Assembly (NCBI GenBank): GCA_036986135.1 | Contig: BTQZ01000006.1 | Span: 25,267-89,266 of the forward strand | Direction of reading: 5' to 3' | Origin: JADFRG01 sp036986135 | GTDB lineage: Bacteria > Chloroflexota > Anaerolineae > Anaerolineales > E44-bin32 | Length of the DNA stretch: 64,000 nt | In this document: piece by piece, positions 59,705 to 64,000 of the stretch | How positions within the stretch are numbered: the stretch's first letter is position 1 | Layout of the letters: each line of letters starts with the position of its first letter | Program-made: the position numbers and the translations under genes | Notes under the pieces: model-generated | Seen by the model: only the letters and a program-made list of their open reading frames with translations | What the model was told of the DNA's origin: nothing | The model's database searches: none

Positions 59705-60982
59705 TCATTTAGCGGCTGAAATGCTCTCCACGCCCCCCATCCAGGGGCGGAGAACCTCTGGCACCTCTACGCTGCCGTCCGATTGCTGATAGTTCTCCAG
59801 GACCGCGATCATCGTGCGCGGAAGGGCCAGTCCCGAGCCATTCAGGGTATGGACGTACTCCGGCCTGGCGCCCTTTTCGCGCCGGAAGCGGATGTCCGTC
59901 CTGCGCGCCTGAAAGGCCTCACAGTTGCTCACGGAGCTCACTTCCAACCACTCTTCTGAGCCGGGGGCCCAGATCTCCAGGTCGTATTTCTTGGCGGCCG
60001 TGAATCCAAGGTCCCCAGTCACCATCTGCACCACCCTGTAGGGTATCTCCAGGGCCCGGCAGACGGCCGCCGCATGCTCTAAGATCTGCTCCAGCGCTTC
60101 GTAAGAATCCTCCGGCGTGGTGAGCTTATACATCTCGACCTTGTCGAACTGATGGACGCGCTTGATGCCCCGCACGTCTCGACCGCCGGAGAATTTTTCC
60201 CGCCGGAAACAGGGAGTATAGGCCACGTAGTTCAGCGGCAGATCTTCCGCCTCCAGGATTTCTTCTCGATGCAGATTCGTGAGCGGAATCTCGGCCGTGC
60301 CGATCAACCACAGGTCGTCCTCAACATCGTGATATATGTTGTCCGCGAACTTAGGGAGCTGACCGGCGCCCCACATGCATTGCTCCTTGACGATGGCGGG
60401 AGGATAGATTTCGGTGTAGCCATGCTGTGTAATGTGCAGGTCCAGCATCCACTGGATCAGCGCCCGCTGCAGCCTGGCCCCGGCACCCTTGAGCACGTAG
60501 AACCGGCTTCCAGATAGTTTGACCCCTCGCTCAAAGTCTATGATCCCGAGCTGCGGCCCAAGATCCCAGTGCGGCTGCGGTTCGAAATCGAACTCACGCG
60601 GCTCGCCTTCCTCTCGCAGCACGATGTTTTCGCTCTCATCCGCACCCACCGGCACGCTCTGGTGCGGCAGGTTCGGCACTTCATACATCGCGCGTTTCAA
60701 CGCCTGGTCGCTCTCGCGCAGATCGGCCTCCAGTTCCCTAATGCGCTCGTTGACCCCGCTCATCGAGTCGATGAGCGATTGGCGCTCTTCCCCCGCCTCC
60801 ATACGGCCAATTTGCTTGGAGGTCTCGTTTCGGTCTTGTCGCAGGCTCTCGAGCTCTTGCAGGATTTCCCGACGCCCCAGGTCCAAGCTGACGATCTCAT
60901 CGATCGGCGCCTCGGTCCCCAGACTGGCGATCGCTTCCTTGATCGCCTCGGGATCCTTGCGGATTAATTGGATATCTAGCAC
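59705..60982 (-). CDS. serS: Seryl-tRNA synthetase
   Basis: 425 residues from GTG 60982 (GGAGGAGG seven bases upstream). The N-terminal coiled-coil arm is residues 30-100 (LDLGRREILQELESLRQDRN). Class II motifs are GTAEIPLTNLHREEI, FRREKFSGGRDVRGIKRVHQ and motif 3 in YVHTLNGSGLALPRTMIAVL. Charges tRNA-Ser and tRNA-Sec. A longer frame to 61051 has no homology. Transcribed from a strong promoter, divergent to the serine palmitoyltransferase-like gene. Confidence 0.97.
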   Translation of the reverse strand: MLDIQLIRKDPEAIKEAIASLGTEAPIDEIVSLDLGRREILQELESLRQDRNETSKQIGRMEAGEERQSLIDSMSGVNERIRELEADLRESDQALKRAMYEVPNLPHQSVPVGADESENIVLREEGEPREFDFEPQPHWDLGPQLGIIDFERGVKLSGSRFYVLKGAGARLQRALIQWMLDLHITQHGYTEIYPPAIVKEQCMWGAGQLPKFADNIYHDVEDDLWLIGTAEIPLTNLHREEILEAEDLPLNYVAYTPCFRREKFSGGRDVRGIKRVHQFDKVEMYKLTTPEDSYEALEQILEHAAAVCRALEIPYRVVQMVTGDLGFTAAKKYDLEIWAPGSEEWLEVSSVSNCEAFQARRTDIRFRREKGARPEYVHTLNGSGLALPRTMIAVLENYQQSDGSVEVPEVLRPWMGGVESISAAK

Positions 60983-61049
60983 GGCTTCGCCTCCTCCAAC
61001 GACATGCGCCCCCCGCCTGTGGGACGAGGGGCACACCGCAAGTGAGAAC

Positions 61050-61077
61050 ATTATAGAAGCCGGTCACGCGCTGTCAA
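61050..61077 (-). promoter_or_regulatory. Strong promoter of serS
   Basis: Minus-strand TTGACA (61072-61077), 16 bases, perfect TATAAT (61050-61055). The leader is about 60 bases and contains a G:C-rich hairpin, but no T-box element. Confidence 0.75.
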
Positions 61078-61110
61078 GAACGCACACCTTCTGGCTGGAT
61101 TTGTCTGGGT

Positions 61111-61139
61111 TTGACAATCCGCATATAGCAACTTATCCT
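61111..61139 (+). promoter_or_regulatory. Promoter of the serine palmitoyltransferase-like operon
   Basis: TTGACA (61111-61116), 17 bases, TATCCT (61134-61139). Transcription would begin about 20 bases before GTG 61166. Divergent from the serS promoter with 33 bases between the two -35 boxes. Confidence 0.6.
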
Positions 61140-61165
61140 CACGTTGGGACGCAGGCATTCTTCGA

Positions 61166-62347
61166 GTGGATATTTTCGACAAGGCCTACAACTGGACGGA
61201 AGCGGATTTGGTGAGGGAGATGGGCCTCTACCCATACTTCTTGCCATTGCAAGATACGGAGGGAACAGAGGTCGTGGTGGGGGGTCGCAAGATCCTCATG
61301 ATCGGTTCCAACAACTACCTCGGCTTGACGACCGACCCGCGCGTGCGGAATGCCACCATCGAGGCCGTCAAACGGTACGGCACCAGCTGCACCGGGTCAC
61401 GATTTCTCAACGGCACGTTGGCCCTTCATCAAGAGGCCGAGGCCCGTTTGGCGAATTTCGTAGGCATGGAGGCCGCGCTGGTCTTCAGCACTGGATACCA
61501 GACCAATCTGGGGACCATATCCGCGTTGATAGGACGAGGGGACATGGTTGTGCTCGATAAAGACAATCATGCCAGCATCGTCGACGGCGCGATGCTGTCT
61601 TTGGGAGAGATTCGGCGCTTTTCGCACAACAATATGGAGCATTTGGATCGAGTGCTCGAGAAGATTGATGAGGATACCGGAGTGCTGGTGGTCGTAGATG
61701 GCGTGTACAGCATGGGGGGCGATCTCGCCCCGCTGCCGGATATTATCCCCATCACGAAGAGGCACGGCGCGCGGCTGATGGTCGATGATGCCCACAGTGT
61801 CGGCGTTATGGGCGGCGGCCGCGGGACGCCGGCCCATTTTGGCGTGACTGAAGACGTCGACCTGATCATGGGAACCTTCAGCAAGTCCTTCGCTTCGCTG
61901 GGAGGCTTCATCGCCGGCGATGCGGACGTCATGGACTACGTCCAGCATCATGCACGGTCCTTCATATTCAGCGCCTCCATGCCGGCCTCAAACGTGGCCG
62001 CCGTCCTGGCGGCGCTCGATATCATGGAGAGCGAACCCGAGCACGTAGAGCGACTGTGGGAAGTGACGGAGCGCATGCGCTCCGGATTGAAAGAAATGGG
62101 GTTCCAGATGGGGCCCAGCACCACGCCCATCATCCCCATTATTGTCGGCGAGACGGAGAAGACCTTTAGGGCCTGGAAGATGTGCTTCGACGCCGGCCTC
62201 TACACAAACGCGGTCATTGCCCCCGCCGTGCCGCCCGATATGGGCCTGCTGCGCACCAGCTATATGGCTACCCATACCGACGAGCAGATCGATCGGGCGC
62301 TGAACATCCTGGGCGAGGTTGGCCGGGAGCTGGAACTGATTGAGTGA
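61166..62347 (+). CDS. Serine palmitoyltransferase-like alpha-oxoamine synthase
   Basis: 393 residues from GTG 61166. A fold-type I PLP enzyme: SNNYLGLT, GTSCTGSRFLNGTLALH, DNHASIVDGA, MVDDAHSVGV and the Schiff-base K240 in GTFSKSFASLGGFIAG. Segments such as GLYPYFLPLQ, DVDLIMGTFSKSFASLGGF and ARSFIFSASMPASNVA follow bacterial serine palmitoyltransferase closely, more so than 2-amino-3-ketobutyrate ligase or AONS. Expected to condense an amino acid (serine) with a fatty acyl-CoA or -ACP to a 3-keto base. The next gene overlaps it by eight bases. Confidence 0.85.
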   Translation: MDIFDKAYNWTEADLVREMGLYPYFLPLQDTEGTEVVVGGRKILMIGSNNYLGLTTDPRVRNATIEAVKRYGTSCTGSRFLNGTLALHQEAEARLANFVGMEAALVFSTGYQTNLGTISALIGRGDMVVLDKDNHASIVDGAMLSLGEIRRFSHNNMEHLDRVLEKIDEDTGVLVVVDGVYSMGGDLAPLPDIIPITKRHGARLMVDDAHSVGVMGGGRGTPAHFGVTEDVDLIMGTFSKSFASLGGFIAGDADVMDYVQHHARSFIFSASMPASNVAAVLAALDIMESEPEHVERLWEVTERMRSGLKEMGFQMGPSTTPIIPIIVGETEKTFRAWKMCFDAGLYTNAVIAPAVPPDMGLLRTSYMATHTDEQIDRALNILGEVGRELELIE

Positions 62348-63362
62348 CCGCGTCCTCGTCACGGGCGCGACGGGCTTCATCGGGCACCACCTAGTCGAAA
62401 CGCTCCTGGACAAGGGCGTCCAAGTCGCCTGCCTCGTCCGCCCCACTTCCGACACATCGATCCTTCCTGTTGAGAAACTCGATTTGCGGATCGGCGACGT
62501 CACCGATCCGGCCAGCCTGGAGGCTGCGGTGCGAGAGGTGGATGTCGTCTACCATCTTGCTGGCGCGCTCGAGGGCCGGTCATTGGCGGATCTAAACACG
62601 GTAAATGAGGCGGGGCCACGCAATGTCGCCCGGGCTTGCGCTGCCCTTCAGACTCCTCCCGTACTGATACTGTTGTCTTCGCTTGAAGCTGCCGGACCGG
62701 ATGTGGCCGGCCGACTGCGCACCGAAGCGGACCCCTCCGCGCCTGTGAGCAACTATGGGCGGAGCAAGCTCGCGGGGGAGTTGGTGGTCAATGAATTTGC
62801 TGATGCAGTTCCGATAACCATCGTGCGTGCTTCCGCGGTATTCGGTGAGCGGGATCCTCAGACGCTGGCGCTCTTCAAGGCCTTTCGGATCGCCGGCCTT
62901 GGCATTCACCCTTTGCCCCGCGCGCATTCGACCAAAGTGTCGGTGATCCACTCCAGCGACCTGGCCACGCATCTAAGAGCGGCCGCGGCGAACGGCGAAC
63001 GGCTTCAATCAGACTCGGATGTGCCTGGGGAGGGACTCTACTATGCTGCGTATGAGGAGGCGCTTAGCCTAGCTGAGCTGATCGGGATGGCCGCGGAGGC
63101 GCTGGGCGAGCAGAGGGTATGGATCATAGATGTGCCCATAGCTTTTGCCTGGACCGTTGCGGGTGCATCTGAAACCTGGGCTCGCCTTCGAGGCCGCTCG
63201 CCGGGGATCATCAACCTGGACAAGGTTCGCTCTGCGGCCGCGGGTTCCTTTACTTGTTCGCCGGAGAAATCGCAGCGGCAGCTTGGCTTCGTGCCAGGCC
63301 ACTCGCTTTCTTACCGCATCGGTCAGACGGTTGCCTGGTATCAAGCGAAGGGTTTACTCTGA
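62340..63362 (+). CDS. NAD(P)-dependent epimerase/dehydratase family protein
   Basis: 340 residues from TTG 62340, overlapping the previous stop. Extended SDR: VLVTGATGFIGHHLVETLL (G-x-x-G-x-x-G), NAD-binding SDTSILP region, YHLAGALEG, and the catalytic YxxxK in NYGRSKLAGELVV, with TIVRASAVFGERDPQTLALF. Residues beyond 240 are a membrane-side helix (PIAFAWTVAGASETWARL). It resembles lipid-linked or ceramide/keto-reductase-type epimerase family members. Operon position suggests reduction of the 3-keto product of the preceding enzyme. Confidence 0.85.
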   Translation: MSDRVLVTGATGFIGHHLVETLLDKGVQVACLVRPTSDTSILPVEKLDLRIGDVTDPASLEAAVREVDVVYHLAGALEGRSLADLNTVNEAGPRNVARACAALQTPPVLILLSSLEAAGPDVAGRLRTEADPSAPVSNYGRSKLAGELVVNEFADAVPITIVRASAVFGERDPQTLALFKAFRIAGLGIHPLPRAHSTKVSVIHSSDLATHLRAAAANGERLQSDSDVPGEGLYYAAYEEALSLAELIGMAAEALGEQRVWIIDVPIAFAWTVAGASETWARLRGRSPGIINLDKVRSAAAGSFTCSPEKSQRQLGFVPGHSLSYRIGQTVAWYQAKGLL

Positions 63363-63420
63363 AGACCACAAGGCGGAGTCTGTGACCCGATGAGATCTCC
63401 TCGTTGATCTTGCAAAAGCC

Positions 63421-64000
63421 ATGACCCGGAAGCATACCGAGAAATACCGCATACGACACGACGAGTGCGACGCCTACAGCGTCCTGAACAACACCGCCTA
63501 CTTGCGGCTGGCTCAGGAAACTGCCTGGCGGCATTCGATTGCGGCCGGATTCGGGTATGAGTACTACGAAGACCTGCAGCGGGCGTGGGTCGCCCGAGAT
63601 ACGGCCATTGAGCATATACGGCCGGTAACCTACGGGGATGTACTGTCGGTGACGACCTGTGTCCCCAGCACCCGGCGGTCTATTGCCCGCAGATCTTTCG
63701 AGTTTCGGCTTGAAGGAGAACTCGTCGCCAAATCCCGAACGGACTATGTATTCCTCGATATCGTGCGCCAGGCGCCGGCCAAGATCCCGAACCAGATCAT
63801 CGAAGCCCTGTTCACGGATGACGAGCCGCCTGCCCGGCTGAGACGGGAGCCATTTCCTGATCCCGCTCCAGCTCCCCCTGGCGCCATCATCTGGCAGCGC
63901 CGAGTCGAGTGGCGAGACGTTGACCCTTTCGGGCACCTGAACAACGCGGCCTATCTCTCCTACACGCAGGAAGCGTCTATCGAGGCCGGCCTCGCCTACG
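63421..64000 (+). CDS. Tandem-hotdog acyl-CoA/ACP thioesterase (partial, runs off right edge)
   Basis: At least 193 residues from ATG 63421; the stop lies beyond the window. Two hotdog units are visible. The first has HDECDAYSVLNNTAYLRL, the second DVDPFGHLNNAAYLSY, with about 140 residues between them. The family pattern D-x-x-G-H-x-N-N-x-x-Y is intact in repeat 2. In repeat 1 the G-H is S-V, so that copy may be catalytically weaker. Hydrolyses acyl thioesters, possibly releasing fatty acid for lipid synthesis. It starts 58 bases after the epimerase, in the same operon. Confidence 0.8.
   Translation, partial: MTRKHTEKYRIRHDECDAYSVLNNTAYLRLAQETAWRHSIAAGFGYEYYEDLQRAWVARDTAIEHIRPVTYGDVLSVTTCVPSTRRSIARRSFEFRLEGELVAKSRTDYVFLDIVRQAPAKIPNQIIEALFTDDEPPARLRREPFPDPAPAPPGAIIWQRRVEWRDVDPFGHLNNAAYLSYTQEASIEAGLAY

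Noticed and set aside
60983..61050. Possible T-box riboswitch in the serS leader
   Set aside because: The leader is too short (about 60 bases) and lacks the T-box core (GGTGGNACCGCG) and specifier loop. Only a G:C-rich hairpin is present.
61166..62347. 2-amino-3-ketobutyrate CoA ligase (kbl) as the name of the PLP enzyme
   Set aside because: Segments around the active site and C-terminal half follow serine palmitoyltransferase more closely, and there is no threonine dehydrogenase beside it.
63250..63936. 228-codon minus-strand open frame at the right edge
   Set aside because: Shadow of the hotdog thioesterase, which carries two clear family motifs on the plus strand.
1..64000. CRISPR arrays, IS elements, prophage genes, tRNA or rRNA genes
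   Set aside because: No regularly spaced repeats, transposase or integrase sequences, or tRNA/rRNA signatures were found on reading both strands.

Overview
The window is a GC-rich, densely coded chromosomal segment from a bacterium that I infer to be Chloroflexota (Anaerolineae-like). The pointers are Thr/Pro-rich linkers in lipoproteins and secreted proteins, RNase J, VanW- and Gmad2-type envelope proteins, DUF2089 and SHOCT-like proteins, Trm112, frequent GTG/TTG starts and short or absent 5' leaders. No rRNA, tRNA, IS element, prophage or CRISPR array was seen.

Left part (1-9.2 kb, minus strand): a GAF-repeat sensor coupled to threonine synthase, then a block containing an ABC-2 exporter (ATPase plus two permeases), a GNAT enzyme, two small SHOCT-like proteins, a DUF4097-type protein and a DUF2089 regulator with a clear promoter. 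Four of these proteins carry the same short helical SHOCT-like module at different ends, which suggests one envelope-response system. From 9.4 to 12 kb, plus-strand genes encode a class V aminotransferase, a single-domain response regulator and an inositol monophosphatase-like enzyme.

12-23.2 kb (minus): a catabolic/transport unit read from a GntR/FCD regulator at the right. Its order is lipoprotein substrate-binding protein, RbsA-like ATPase, RbsC-like permease, small dimeric-barrel protein, HyuA, HyuB, a relic of a short-chain dehydrogenase, an M24 peptidase and SurE. Intercistronic hairpins flank the ATPase-permease pair. The ATPase reading frame lacks a normal start because one base appears to be missing.

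23.2-31 kb: a nitroreductase, an M50 protease with CBS domains, an HD phosphohydrolase, then btuFCD for vitamin B12 uptake behind a strong promoter, a cobalamin riboswitch and an intrinsic attenuator. RNase J is divergent. A parvulin-type lipoprotein and a Thr/Pro-rich membrane protein follow.

33-50.4 kb (minus): a large surface-polysaccharide locus. It contains a DegT aminotransferase, HAD phosphatase, ATP-grasp ligase, two methyltransferases, four GT4-type glycosyltransferases, an initiating sugar-phosphate transferase, a heparinase II/III protein, a fused alcohol dehydrogenase-Gfo/Idh/MocA enzyme and the UDP-ManNAcA pair WecB/WecC. No Wzx/Wzy flippase or polymerase is present. A 61-residue protein with its own promoter and terminator sits inside the locus.

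50.6-64 kb: mostly plus-strand genes. They encode a membrane-anchored EEP phosphoesterase, a SerA-like dehydrogenase, an M32 carboxypeptidase, envelope proteins (Gmad2, VanW), Trm112 and a HEAT protein. Seryl-tRNA synthetase is on the minus strand. At the right edge, from a promoter divergent to serS, lies an overlapping set: a serine palmitoyltransferase homologue, an NAD(P)-dependent epimerase/reductase and a tandem-hotdog thioesterase. This is a candidate sphingoid or other alpha-oxoamine lipid pathway in a phylum not known for it.
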